Positions 52,621 through 61,176 of a DNA stretch of 64,000 nucleotides are shown here, piece by piece (position 1 is the stretch's first letter; each line of letters starts with the position of its first letter). The position numbers and the translations under genes are program-made. The stretch spans positions 372,001-436,000 of the forward strand of contig CABHOK010000014.1 of NCBI GenBank assembly GCA_902168205.1, written 5' to 3'. This stretch comes from an uncultured Chitinophaga sp. GTDB taxonomy: Bacteria > Bacteroidota > Bacteroidia > Cytophagales > Cyclobacteriaceae. The notes under the pieces were generated by a model that was not told the DNA's origin, did not search any database, and was given only the letters and a program-made list of their open reading frames with translations.

Positions 52621-53191
52621 AGGCTCTGTATTTGATCATCTTCTTACGCAGGTTTATCAGCGCATATCGCATTCTTCCCAGCGCAGTATTGATACTTACT
52701 CCGGTGCGATCGGCGATCTCCTGAAAGCTCATTTGCAAGTAGTGCCTCATAATTAGCACTTGTTTTTGCTCAGCTGGTAATTCCTTTATATAGTCACGCA
52801 GTTTGGATCGCGTATCGCGAAACACCTGCTTGTCTTCCATAGACTCTTCTGCAAACTCTAACGAGTTGAACACGCGACTGCCATCTTCCAATACCACTTC
52901 CGGATAGCGCTTGTCTTTTCGGAAGTGATCAATAGCAAGATTATGAGCAATGCGACTGATCCATGGAAGGAATTTTCCTTCTTCATTATACCGTCCGCCA
53001 CGAATGGTATTTATGGCTTTTACAAAAGTTTCCTGGAGCAAGTCTTCAGCTGTATACCGGTCTTTCACGATAAGGTAAATGGCTGTGTAAATTTTAGACT
53101 TATGTCGGTGCAGGAGCATTTCGAAAGCTTCTTCGTTACCGTTTTGATAGAGCGACACGAGTTGGCTGTCGCTGAATCTGCTGTCAATCAT
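52541..53191 (-). CDS. ECF-type RNA polymerase sigma factor
   Basis: A 216-residue sigma-70 family protein of the extracytoplasmic-function group. Region 2 (about 20-90; AFEMLLHRHKSKIYTAIYLI and LLQETFVKAINTIRGG) and region 4 (about 130-190; LPAEQKQVLIMRHYLQMSFQ, then IADRTGVSINTALGRMRYAL) are clear. The C-terminal 25 residues extend past region 4 and are encoded in the overlap with the anti-sigma-like gene. No membrane regulator or TonB-dependent receptor is next to it, unlike the FecI/FecR type. Confidence 0.88.
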   Translation of the reverse strand: MIDSRFSDSQLVSLYQNGNEEAFEMLLHRHKSKIYTAIYLIVKDRYTAEDLLQETFVKAINTIRGGRYNEEGKFLPWISRIAHNLAIDHFRKDKRYPEVVLEDGSRVFNSLEFAEESMEDKQVFRDTRSKLRDYIKELPAEQKQVLIMRHYLQMSFQEIADRTGVSINTALGRMRYALINLRKKMIKYRAYDKNFYANGLDQVFIPRDYGGGEQGD

Positions 53192-53367
53192 TCTGTCTCA
53201 CATTTAGGTAACGTAGAGCTCTATTCGATATTGTAGGGGTTTATTTCAAGAATTGGTTTGAAAAGATAGAAAGTTTCCGGATCAGCGCAAAAAAATTTTT
53301 AAAAATTCTTGCCTCTCACATAATTTCTTTAGCTATTTGCCCGCAGAAAAATTGTGTTACCCCGAGT

Positions 53368-53751
53368 ATGGCCGCAAGCAAGAAAAAAGTTATAAAGAGT
53401 CTCGAAAATCTTTCAGAAGATTTAAAAGAATTGGTGCAGGATCAGTATCCGAATGGTTATGAGAGCAGCATTACCAGAATCACCAATGCTAAAAAAGAGC
53501 CCATCTTTGTTTTCCCGCTCGAAACAGAAGATGCAACGTACCTCGTAAAAGTGCCTGTTACTAAAAACAGTGAAGGCGAGTACGACCTCGACTCAACTCC
53601 TAATAAAGATGAGTTTGATAATACAGGTAGCGATGATGATTTCGAATCATCCGGAGGAGATGATTATGGAAGTAGTGGCGGAGACGACTATGATGATGAA
53701 GGTGGCAAGAGCGGTCGCGAAGCCAGCTACGATCCTGACTTCGATAGTTAA
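53368..53751 (+). CDS. Small conserved protein with an acidic, Gly/Ser/Asp-rich tail
   Basis: A 127-residue cytoplasmic protein. The N-terminal 70 residues (LENLSEDLKELVQDQYPNGY, then FVFPLETEDATYLVKVPV) form a mixed alpha-beta domain that I recall as common, without known function, in Bacteroidota. The tail (about 85-127) is very acidic, with repeated SSGGDDYGSSGGDDY. The isoelectric point must be low. A clear terminator follows, so it is monocistronic. It might act as a nucleic-acid mimic or chaperone-type protein, but no evidence decides. Confidence 0.6.
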   Translation: MAASKKKVIKSLENLSEDLKELVQDQYPNGYESSITRITNAKKEPIFVFPLETEDATYLVKVPVTKNSEGEYDLDSTPNKDEFDNTGSDDDFESSGGDDYGSSGGDDYDDEGGKSGREASYDPDFDS

Positions 53752-53780
53752 TCGATTTTAAAAAAAATTCTATAATAATG

Positions 53781-53815
53781 AACACCATCCTTCACGATGG
53801 TGTTTTTCTTTTTTT
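53781..53815 (+). terminator. Terminator after the acidic-tail gene
   Basis: A perfect 9-base stem AACACCATC / GATGGTGTT with a 6-base loop and a long T-rich tail, 30 bases after the stop codon at 53751. Confidence 0.85.
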
Positions 53816-53893
53816 ATCACCGGACCATCACGCATGGCCGGAAAGATTTTTTAAAGAAGAAAGATTGTTTACTTTGAATTCGCAAAAATAAAA

Positions 53894-53899
53894 AAGGAG
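53894..53899 (+). promoter_or_regulatory. Shine-Dalgarno sequence of uvrA
   Basis: AAGGAG lies 5 bases before the GTG start codon at 53905. Strong Shine-Dalgarno sites are rare in this window, so this one supports the GTG start. Confidence 0.65.
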
Positions 53900-53904
53900 C
53901 ACCC

Positions 53905-56757
53905 GTGAGTCAGGCATTAACTATCAAGGATACATATTTAGACGAACTGAATCCCAAAGAGTATATCATCATCAAGCGAGCACGTGTTAACAATCTCAAA
54001 AATCTGAGCGTTGCTATTCCGCGTAATAAGCTTGTGGTAATCACCGGCCTTTCAGGATCAGGAAAATCATCGCTCGCATTTGATACGCTCTTTGCCGAAG
54101 GCCAGCGCATGTATGTGGAAAGTCTGAGTTCGTATGCACGGCAATTTCTCGGGCGCATGGAGAAACCCGAGGTAGACTATATCAAAGGTGTTTCACCTGC
54201 TATTGCCATTGAGCAAAAAGTTAACACACGGAATCCACGTTCAACGGTTGGTACTACTACCGAGATATACGATTACCTGAAATTACTTTTTGCCCGCATC
54301 GGTAAAACATATTCACCTGTTAGCGGCAAAGAAGTAAAACGCGATACCGTAACAAGTGTAGTAGATGCTATCAATAAACTTCCGGCCGGAACACGCATTA
54401 TGATCGCGTCTCCACTGCATATAAAAAAGGGACGCAAACTTGCCGATGAATTAAACCTGCTGCTGAGTAAAGGCTTCGCGAGGATATTGGTAAACGGAGA
54501 AGTAAAATTCATTGAAGAGCTTATCGGTACTGAGGCAGAGGGCGCGAAGAAGAAAAAGGCAATCAAGGTCGAAGGCGACATTGAAGTGTTGATCGATCGT
54601 GCCAGTGTAAATCCTGAAGATGAAGATACAACGTTTCGTATAGGTGATTCTGTCCAGACATCTTTCTTTGAAGGTGAAGGCGATTGTATAGTATATGCTG
54701 AAGGTGAAAGTAAATTACACTTCTCTGACCGCTTTGAGTTAGACGGCATGACGTTTACGGAGCCTTCTGTCAATTTCTTCAGTTTCAATAATCCCTATGG
54801 TGCCTGCCAAACCTGCGAAGGTTTTGGTAAAATACTAGGTATAGATGAAGACCTTGTTATTCCGGATAAATCGCTTTCGGTATACGAAGGTGCTGTAGCT
54901 CCGTGGCGAAGTGAAACGATGGGCGAGTGGGCTAAACCTTTGCTGAAGAATGGTATCAAGTTCGACTTCCCTATACATCGTCCGTACAACGAGCTCTCAC
55001 CGAAACAACAAGAGCTGTTGTGGGCGGGCAATGAATACTTTGATGGTATAAATGGTTTCTTTAAATACCTGGAATCCAAAACACACAAGATCCAATACAG
55101 GGTGATGCTTTCGCGCTATCGCGGAAGAACAAACTGTCCGGATTGTAAAGGAACACGCCTGCGCAAAGACGCACAGTATGTAAAGATCGCGGATACATCT
55201 ATTACTGATCTGGTTCTTCTTCCGATAGAAGAGAGCCTGGTGTTTTTCGAGAAGCTGAAATTACCGGCACACGATCAGAAAGTATCGGAAAGAATTTTAA
55301 CGGAGATACGTTCACGACTGGAGTATCTCACGAAAGTGGGCTTGGGATATCTCACACTGAATAGAATTACCTCTACATTATCCGGAGGTGAGTATCAACG
55401 CATCAAGCTCGCTACATCGTTAGGAAGTGCACTGGTTGGTTCCATGTATATATTGGATGAACCGAGCATAGGTTTGCATCCCAAAGATACCGACCGCATG
55501 GTGAGTGTATTGAAAACTCTTCGCGACCTGGGCAACACGGTAATTGTTGTAGAGCACGAGGAAGAAATAATGCGCGCTGCCGATCAGATCATTGACATTG
55601 GTCCGGATGCAGGAAGTCACGGAGGTGAACTTGTCTTTCAGGGCTCACTCAAAGATGTTAATGGAAAAGTAAAATCGCATACAACCGATTACCTGTCTGG
55701 CAGAGAAGAGATTGCTATACCTTCGCTTCGCAGAAAGTGGAAGGACTCCATTACGGTGCATGGAGCACGTGAGAACAACCTGAAGAATCTTACCGTTAAG
55801 TTTCCGATGGGTGTACTTACCGTTATAACCGGTGTGAGTGGTTCGGGTAAATCTACACTTATCAAAAAGATACTATATCCGGCTGTTGGAAGATTGAATG
55901 GCTCTGTTGCTGAGGCTCCGGGTAAATATGATAAACTTGAGGGCGACTTTCAGAAAGTCACGCAGGTTGAATTTGTTGATCAGAACCCGATCGGTAAATC
56001 TTCACGTTCCAACCCGATCAGCTATGTAAAGGCTTACGATGCTATACGGAATCTATATGCCGACCAACCTTTGTCAAAGCAACGTGGCTATAAACCATCA
56101 CACTTTTCTTTCAACGTAGAAGGTGGCCGCTGTGAAACCTGCGAGGGTGAAGGCGAGATTCGCGTTGAGATGCAGTTCATGGCCGATATATTTCTGAAGT
56201 GCGAAAGCTGCCATGGCAAACGCTTCAAGCAGGAGATACTTGAAGTGGAGTATAACGGAAAGAACATTGCTGATATACTCGACATGACCGTTGAAGACGG
56301 ACTAAACTTCTTCCGCGATAAGAAGGCTGTATATGATAAAATACTTCCTCTGAACGATGTAGGGCTTGGCTATGTAAAGCTCGGACAATCGTCTAACTCA
56401 TTAAGCGGTGGTGAAGCACAGCGCGTTAAACTTGCTTCATTCCTGGGCAAGAATTCAACGGAGGGACATATACTTTTTATCTTCGATGAGCCCACTACGG
56501 GTCTTCACTTCCATGATATATCCAAGTTACTCAAGGCTATAAATGCATTGGTTGATCAGGGCCATAGTGTTATCGTTATTGAACATAACCTGGAAGTTAT
56601 CAAGTGTGCAGACTGGATCATTGACCTGGGCCCGGAAGGTGGAGAGAAAAAAGGTGGCACATTGATGTTTGAAGGAACTCCGGAAGAGATGGCGAAGAAA
56701 GGCAAAGGATTTACTGCCGAATTTCTGAAGAATAAGCTGGCCAGCCAGCAAAAGTAA
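53905..56757 (+). CDS. uvrA: Excinuclease ABC subunit A
   Basis: UvrA is the damage-sensing ATPase of nucleotide-excision repair. At 950 residues it is full length. Two ABC cassettes are clear: Walker A motifs GLSGSGKSS (48-56) and GVSGSGKST, signatures [12 protein letters not shown] and [12 protein letters not shown], and three zinc modules ([16 protein letters not shown], and CETCEGEG with CESCHGK). GTG is the start codon, backed by a Shine-Dalgarno sequence. It stands alone. Confidence 0.97.
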   Translation: MSQALTIKDTYLDELNPKEYIIIKRARVNNLKNLSVAIPRNKLVVITGLSGSGKSSLAFDTLFAEGQRMYVESLSSYARQFLGRMEKPEVDYIKGVSPAIAIEQKVNTRNPRSTVGTTTEIYDYLKLLFARIGKTYSPVSGKEVKRDTVTSVVDAINKLPAGTRIMIASPLHIKKGRKLADELNLLLSKGFARILVNGEVKFIEELIGTEAEGAKKKKAIKVEGDIEVLIDRASVNPEDEDTTFRIGDSVQTSFFEGEGDCIVYAEGESKLHFSDRFELDGMTFTEPSVNFFSFNNPYGACQTCEGFGKILGIDEDLVIPDKSLSVYEGAVAPWRSETMGEWAKPLLKNGIKFDFPIHRPYNELSPKQQELLWAGNEYFDGINGFFKYLESKTHKIQYRVMLSRYRGRTNCPDCKGTRLRKDAQYVKIADTSITDLVLLPIEESLVFFEKLKLPAHDQKVSERILTEIRSRLEYLTKVGLGYLTLNRITSTLSGGEYQRIKLATSLGSALVGSMYILDEPSIGLHPKDTDRMVSVLKTLRDLGNTVIVVEHEEEIMRAADQIIDIGPDAGSHGGELVFQGSLKDVNGKVKSHTTDYLSGREEIAIPSLRRKWKDSITVHGARENNLKNLTVKFPMGVLTVITGVSGSGKSTLIKKILYPAVGRLNGSVAEAPGKYDKLEGDFQKVTQVEFVDQNPIGKSSRSNPISYVKAYDAIRNLYADQPLSKQRGYKPSHFSFNVEGGRCETCEGEGEIRVEMQFMADIFLKCESCHGKRFKQEILEVEYNGKNIADILDMTVEDGLNFFRDKKAVYDKILPLNDVGLGYVKLGQSSNSLSGGEAQRVKLASFLGKNSTEGHILFIFDEPTTGLHFHDISKLLKAINALVDQGHSVIVIEHNLEVIKCADWIIDLGPEGGEKKGGTLMFEGTPEEMAKKGKGFTAEFLKNKLASQQK

Positions 56758-56885
56758 TGATGCGTTAAGCTGGTTTTTCTGTGCTTCTGTACACAGAGAG
56801 GTTGAGGTAAATTTCGTTACGGTGCTGCGGAGCAGCGTATAAATGCTACGATATAGCTTTACCGGGTTTGTTCAGACAATGGCTT

Positions 56886-56978
56886 TTATGCCGTCATTCC
56901 GAACAAGCCTGTGTACAAGCCGATAACAATGGCCACAACGATTCCCAGAATCAATAGAATTTTTCGTTTCGTAAACAT
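56886..56978 (-). CDS. Possible 30-residue single-helix membrane peptide
   Basis: On the minus strand, ATG at 56978 to TAA at 56886. The peptide begins MFTKRKILLILGIVVAIVIG and ends LYTGLFGMTA: a basic N-terminus and one hydrophobic helix of about 18 residues, the shape of a small membrane peptide. It lies in the 433-base gap between uvrA and the DinB-like gene, in which nothing else is seen except A/T-rich sequence. There is no clear promoter or ribosome site, so it may be a chance open frame. Confidence 0.35.
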   Translation of the reverse strand: MFTKRKILLILGIVVAIVIGLYTGLFGMTA

Positions 56979-57190
56979 TGCACAAAGGGGTCATGCTTTA
57001 TAGACACCGAAGGTATTAAAGAGGTTGTACTCCCTGAAAATTTTTTTGACCACCCGGAATATAGCGTGATTGAAACGTCTGAAAATGCAGATGAACTGTA
57101 TATATGCTGTTGCCCGGAAAAATATAGCAGTATCGGTAACTTCATCGTGCTTTCTTGCTAACTTCAATACTCCACTAATTATTTAATGCT

Positions 57191-57751
57191 ATGAAAAAAA
57201 ACACCCTGATCGCCACAGCTATACTGGCTATAGCTACGGTAGCCCTTGTTGCTTTTACGTCAAAAGAAAAATCAGCAAGTACATCCACGGTTGCTGTAGG
57301 TCAACTTACCGCTAACTGGGAGCGTGCAAAAGCCTACACAAAAGAGTATCTGGATGCAGCATCGGAAGAAACATTCAACTACAAGCCAACCAACGAAATG
57401 CGCAGCTTCGGCCAGCAGATGATGCACATCGCGGAAGCAAACTATGGTATAGGAGCAACCGCTGTCGGTAAAGCAAGCCCGGTTACGTTTGGCCAACTTG
57501 AAAAATCCGACAAGGCAAAAAGTAAAGCCGAAGTAACAAAAGCAGTTATGGAGAGCTACGATTTTGTTATAGCAGGTATGAAAACCATGAACGACCAGCA
57601 GCTACAGGAGATGGTAAAGATCTTCAACTTTGATATGAATAAAGGCACCGCACTGGAGAAAGCTTTTGAACATCAAACCCATCATAGGGGACAAACTACA
57701 GTTTATCTTCGCCTAAAAGGTATTACGCCTCCCGGAGAAAAGTTATTCTGA
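57191..57751 (+). CDS. Secreted DinB-like four-helix protein
   Basis: A 186-residue protein of the DinB/YfiT superfamily, with an N-terminal hydrophobic signal (LIATAILAIATVALVAF) that is unusual for these mostly cytoplasmic proteins. Metal-binding His residues appear in QQMMHIAEANY and AFEHQTHHRGQTTVYLRLKG, the DinB pattern. Some relatives carry thiol-transfer or hydrolase activity; none can be assigned. It is monocistronic, with a terminator behind. Confidence 0.75.
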   Translation: MKKNTLIATAILAIATVALVAFTSKEKSASTSTVAVGQLTANWERAKAYTKEYLDAASEETFNYKPTNEMRSFGQQMMHIAEANYGIGATAVGKASPVTFGQLEKSDKAKSKAEVTKAVMESYDFVIAGMKTMNDQQLQEMVKIFNFDMNKGTALEKAFEHQTHHRGQTTVYLRLKGITPPGEKLF

Positions 57752-57761
57752 TTCAAAAATG

Positions 57762-57791
57762 GGCTGCCTAACAGGCAGCCTGTTATTTTTG
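57762..57791 (+). terminator. Terminator after the DinB-like gene
   Basis: An 8-base stem GGCTGCCT / AGGCAGCC (57762-57769 and 57773-57780) with a 3-base loop, followed by TGTTATTTTTG. Confidence 0.75.
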
Positions 57792-57888
57792 TAGAAAACC
57801 TTCCCTTTAACAGCATACACAGTTTTTTAACAAGTAGAGAACTCCTATGTCGTAGAAAGGTTTTAAGTATATATAGAATAAGAAGGGA

Positions 57889-59001
57889 ATGAGCTTTATT
57901 ACTGCTATTGGAACAGCTAATCCTCCACATCGCATCAGTCAGTCAACAATTGCACGGTTCATGGAAAAAACCATGGACCTTGATTCTTACAACAGCCGTA
58001 AACTACACACGATCTTTAAAGCCAGTGGTATTGATTACCGCTATACCGTGTTGGAAGACTATGGAAAAGAAGATTCTTTTTCTTTTTTCCCGAATGCACC
58101 CGAACGCGAACCATTTCCTTCCACACAAAAGAGACTGCAGGTTTTTCAGGAGCATGCCCTTAACGTTAGCACAGCCGCTGTAAAAAATTTACAGCAAGGT
58201 GCTTCGCATCTAAATCTGCAACAGGTAACACATCTTATTGTAGTATGCTGCACCGGTATGTATGCTCCTGGACTTGATATAGAACTCGTGCAAAAGTTAG
58301 GCTTGCCTACAACAGTACAACGCACCAGTATAACTTTTATGGGTTGCTATGCTGCCTTCAACGCTATAAAAGTAGCCGATGCGTTTTGTAGGGCTGATGA
58401 GAACGCATGCGTGTTGATTGTATGTACTGAGTTGTGCAGTCTTCATTTTCAGAAGGAAGCAACAGACGATAATTTTCTGGCCAATGCACTCTTTGCTGAT
58501 GGCTCCGCTGCGCTATTGATAGAAGGAAAGACCAGCGGCACAAAACCATCATTGAAGCTGGAGGCATTTCACAACGATCTCGCTCCGGAAGGTAAACGTG
58601 ATATGGCATGGAGTATAGGCGACCTTGGTTTTGAGATGCGCCTGTCAACCTATGTACCCGACATTATTCGTAAAGGAATTCGTACGCTTACCAACCTGTT
58701 GCTGCAAAAGATAGCAGACAACGGTTCGGGTATACGCTACTATGCAATACACCCGGGTGGCAAAAAAATTCTGGAAGCTATACAACAGGAGCTGAACATT
58801 ACAGAGGCGCAGAACAAACCGGCTTACGATGTTCTTAAAAACTATGGTAACATGTCATCGCCTACAGTTCTGTTTGTGCTGAATGAAATCTTCAAAACTA
58901 TAGCTGCCGGTGATCATAACGCACGCATCCTCAGCTTTGCCTTCGGACCTGGATTGACACTCGAAAGTATGTTGTTGAAAATTGATATTCCGCATGCCTG
59001 A
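57889..59001 (+). CDS. Type III polyketide synthase
   Basis: A 370-residue chalcone-synthase-like enzyme that extends acyl-CoA starters with malonyl-CoA to give alkylresorcinols or alkylpyrones. The catalytic triad is readable: Cys153 (FMGCYAAFNA), His288 (IHPGGKKIL) and Asn321 (NYGNMSSPT). It lacks any carrier-protein domain, as expected. The gene overlaps the following methyltransferase by 8 bases, so both are made together. The product class is inferred from the family; the starter cannot be read. Confidence 0.92.
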   Translation: MSFITAIGTANPPHRISQSTIARFMEKTMDLDSYNSRKLHTIFKASGIDYRYTVLEDYGKEDSFSFFPNAPEREPFPSTQKRLQVFQEHALNVSTAAVKNLQQGASHLNLQQVTHLIVVCCTGMYAPGLDIELVQKLGLPTTVQRTSITFMGCYAAFNAIKVADAFCRADENACVLIVCTELCSLHFQKEATDDNFLANALFADGSAALLIEGKTSGTKPSLKLEAFHNDLAPEGKRDMAWSIGDLGFEMRLSTYVPDIIRKGIRTLTNLLLQKIADNGSGIRYYAIHPGGKKILEAIQQELNITEAQNKPAYDVLKNYGNMSSPTVLFVLNEIFKTIAAGDHNARILSFAFGPGLTLESMLLKIDIPHA

Positions 59002-59701
59002 TTTTTCGATACGATCCGAAGCCCTTGAAATAATGGACGACCTTGATTGCTCAGGCGAAGTAGTCGATCAGACCCTCCGCGAGCTTGAATTCATTAACAC
59101 ATGGCTTGGCGGTAATGCAGTAACGATAGAAGCTCTGAAAAAAATTCTGAAGAACCATGACCGAACGAAACCGGTTGTTATAGCAGACCTCGGTTGTGGC
59201 GGTGGTGATATGCTGCGATTAATATACCGATGGACCATTCGCAACAAGATACAGGTAAAGCTTATTGGCATTGATGCAAACCCTAACATTATACATTTCG
59301 CACAACAGAATATACACGACATACCGGCTATTGAATTTGTAACGCTTGATATTTTTTCAGACGATTTCCGAAAAATGAAATTCGATGTAGTGATTGGTAC
59401 ACTGTTCTATCATCATTTCAGTAATCTTCAGTTAAGCGAGTTTTTTCATCAGCTTCATAAGCAATGCAACATCGGTTTTATCATTAATGATATTCACCGG
59501 CATCCGTTAGCCTATTACTCCATAAAACTGTTAACAAAGTTGTTTTCAAAGTCGGCCATGGTGAAATACGATGCACCCCTTTCTGTTTTGCGGGCATTCA
59601 CCAAAAAAGAACTGCACAATGTTGTCGCTGATTCAACCGCCAGCTTTAGCATTACCTGGCGATGGGCTTTTCGCTGGCAGGTAATTGCGGTGAGCCGCTG
59701 A
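58994..59701 (+). CDS. SAM-dependent methyltransferase of the polyketide pair
   Basis: A 235-residue class I methyltransferase. I start at the ATG at 58994 (MPDFSIRSEALEIMDD), which overlaps the polyketide synthase stop; a TTG 12 bases earlier is open too. The SAM motif is VVIADLGCGGGDMLRL (about 60-75). The line up with a type III polyketide synthase suggests O- or C-methylation of its product; similar pairs exist in other Bacteroidota, often with an oxidoreductase, which is missing here. Confidence 0.8.
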   Translation: MPDFSIRSEALEIMDDLDCSGEVVDQTLRELEFINTWLGGNAVTIEALKKILKNHDRTKPVVIADLGCGGGDMLRLIYRWTIRNKIQVKLIGIDANPNIIHFAQQNIHDIPAIEFVTLDIFSDDFRKMKFDVVIGTLFYHHFSNLQLSEFFHQLHKQCNIGFIINDIHRHPLAYYSIKLLTKLFSKSAMVKYDAPLSVLRAFTKKELHNVVADSTASFSITWRWAFRWQVIAVSR

Positions 59702-59760
59702 ATAAATTAATGTTTTGTTTCTCGATCCGTTCTGTTATTTTATCACAATAATTACCCTCC

Positions 59761-61146
59761 ATGGGTGTAGCGAACCTCTCAGAAACAACTTTACGATTAC
59801 TTTACCTATATCTGGCGGAGTGCACGCTGGGCATTATTCTGTTTTTTGTATTCCGTTACTTCGGCATTCTTTACCGAAGAAGATTTCTATATACCTGGGC
59901 GCTAAGCTGGCTCGCATTTACCGTATATATAGCAGCAACCTGTGTTGTAACGGCATTCTTTATGCAGAGCCAATCTACGGCACGGCTTGTTGTTAGTACG
60001 TTGGCACAGATGAGTTGCTTTCTGCAGATCATCTGGATTCTTCGCGGTGCCTATGAACTTGTAACCGAGAAAGCTTTCAACCGCAGAAAATTCAAAGCAC
60101 TTCTCATCGTCTGTTTCTTCTTGTCGCTTATATCGGTAATTGCTTTCAGCCAAACGGTAGAAGACTCTATGCTCCGATATTTACTGCGCGTGGGGAGTCG
60201 CACGTTTGTGAGTGGTGCCGGATTTATGATTGCCGGTATTGTTGTATTGCAAAACAAAAAGTTCTCCAGAGGATTCGGACAACGCATACTTTCCATCACA
60301 TTTATACTCTATAGTATCTACCAGTTATACTATTGTCTTATTGTAATCATCAATGTATGCGGTACCGAAATGCTGGTGCCCAACTTTTACGGTGTGGTTG
60401 ATCTGCTGCTTATTTCCATGATGGGTATGAGTATGATTATGTGGCTGCTGGAAGATGAACGTACGCGGCTCGATAAAGCAAACAAAGAGCTTGATCGTTT
60501 TTTGTACAGCACATCGCATGACCTGCGCGCACCCATTGCATCTATACTCGGACTTACCTACCTGGGCAAGATGGAGTTTGAAGAAGAACGCGCACGCACA
60601 TTTATGGATATGATCGAAGCGCGGGTAAAGAAGCTTGATATGGTGATTAGCGATATACTCAGCTTATCGCGCAGTAAAAAAATGGATGTGAAAATTGAGA
60701 AGATAAACTTAAAAGACCTCCTCGACAACTCCATTGCGGATATAAAATTCAATAAGGGTGCTTCGGCTATTTCACTGGACTATACGAATGATCCGAGCCA
60801 TATACTTGCCTCTGATTTCAACCAGATGAAAATAGTGTTGAATAACCTGCTGGCGAATGCCGTCAAGTATCACAACCTCGATCAGCCCAATCCATTTATC
60901 CGGGTTTTATTTCAACGCGAAAACGATGTGGTAAAGATTGTTATTCAAGACAACGGTAAAGGTATAGCAGAGGCCAATCTCCCCAAGATATTCGAAATGT
61001 TTTACCGCGCCTCGCTTGATACCGAAGGTACCGGTCTGGGACTATATATAGTTAAGGAAGCACTCAGCAAGATTCACGGAACGATAGAAGTAAAATCAGA
61101 ACTTGGTACGGGGAGCACCTTTACGATTATACTGGAGAATGCGTAA
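59761..61146 (+). CDS. Membrane-bound sensor histidine kinase
   Basis: A 461-residue protein with an N-terminal region of about seven membrane helices (1-235), then HisKA (phospho-acceptor His253 in STSHDLRAPI) and an HATPase domain (about 350-460; N box NNLLANAVKYH, G1 DNGKGI, G2 GTGLGLYIVKEAL). The membrane part has no recognisable sensor fold, so the signal is unknown. No response-regulator gene is adjacent. It lies 59 bases after the methyltransferase, in the same direction. Confidence 0.9.
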   Translation: MGVANLSETTLRLLYLYLAECTLGIILFFVFRYFGILYRRRFLYTWALSWLAFTVYIAATCVVTAFFMQSQSTARLVVSTLAQMSCFLQIIWILRGAYELVTEKAFNRRKFKALLIVCFFLSLISVIAFSQTVEDSMLRYLLRVGSRTFVSGAGFMIAGIVVLQNKKFSRGFGQRILSITFILYSIYQLYYCLIVIINVCGTEMLVPNFYGVVDLLLISMMGMSMIMWLLEDERTRLDKANKELDRFLYSTSHDLRAPIASILGLTYLGKMEFEEERARTFMDMIEARVKKLDMVISDILSLSRSKKMDVKIEKINLKDLLDNSIADIKFNKGASAISLDYTNDPSHILASDFNQMKIVLNNLLANAVKYHNLDQPNPFIRVLFQRENDVVKIVIQDNGKGIAEANLPKIFEMFYRASLDTEGTGLGLYIVKEALSKIHGTIEVKSELGTGSTFTIILENA

Positions 61147-61164
61147 GCGTATATACTTACGCAT
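61139..61164. terminator. Hairpin at the end of the histidine kinase gene
   Basis: A perfect 9-base stem ATGCGTAAG / CTTACGCAT (61139-61147 and 61156-61164) overlaps the stop codon at 61144-61146. A T-run follows after about 8 bases, so it may be a weak terminator between convergent genes. Confidence 0.4.
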
Positions 61165-61176
61165 GTCCAGAGTTTT

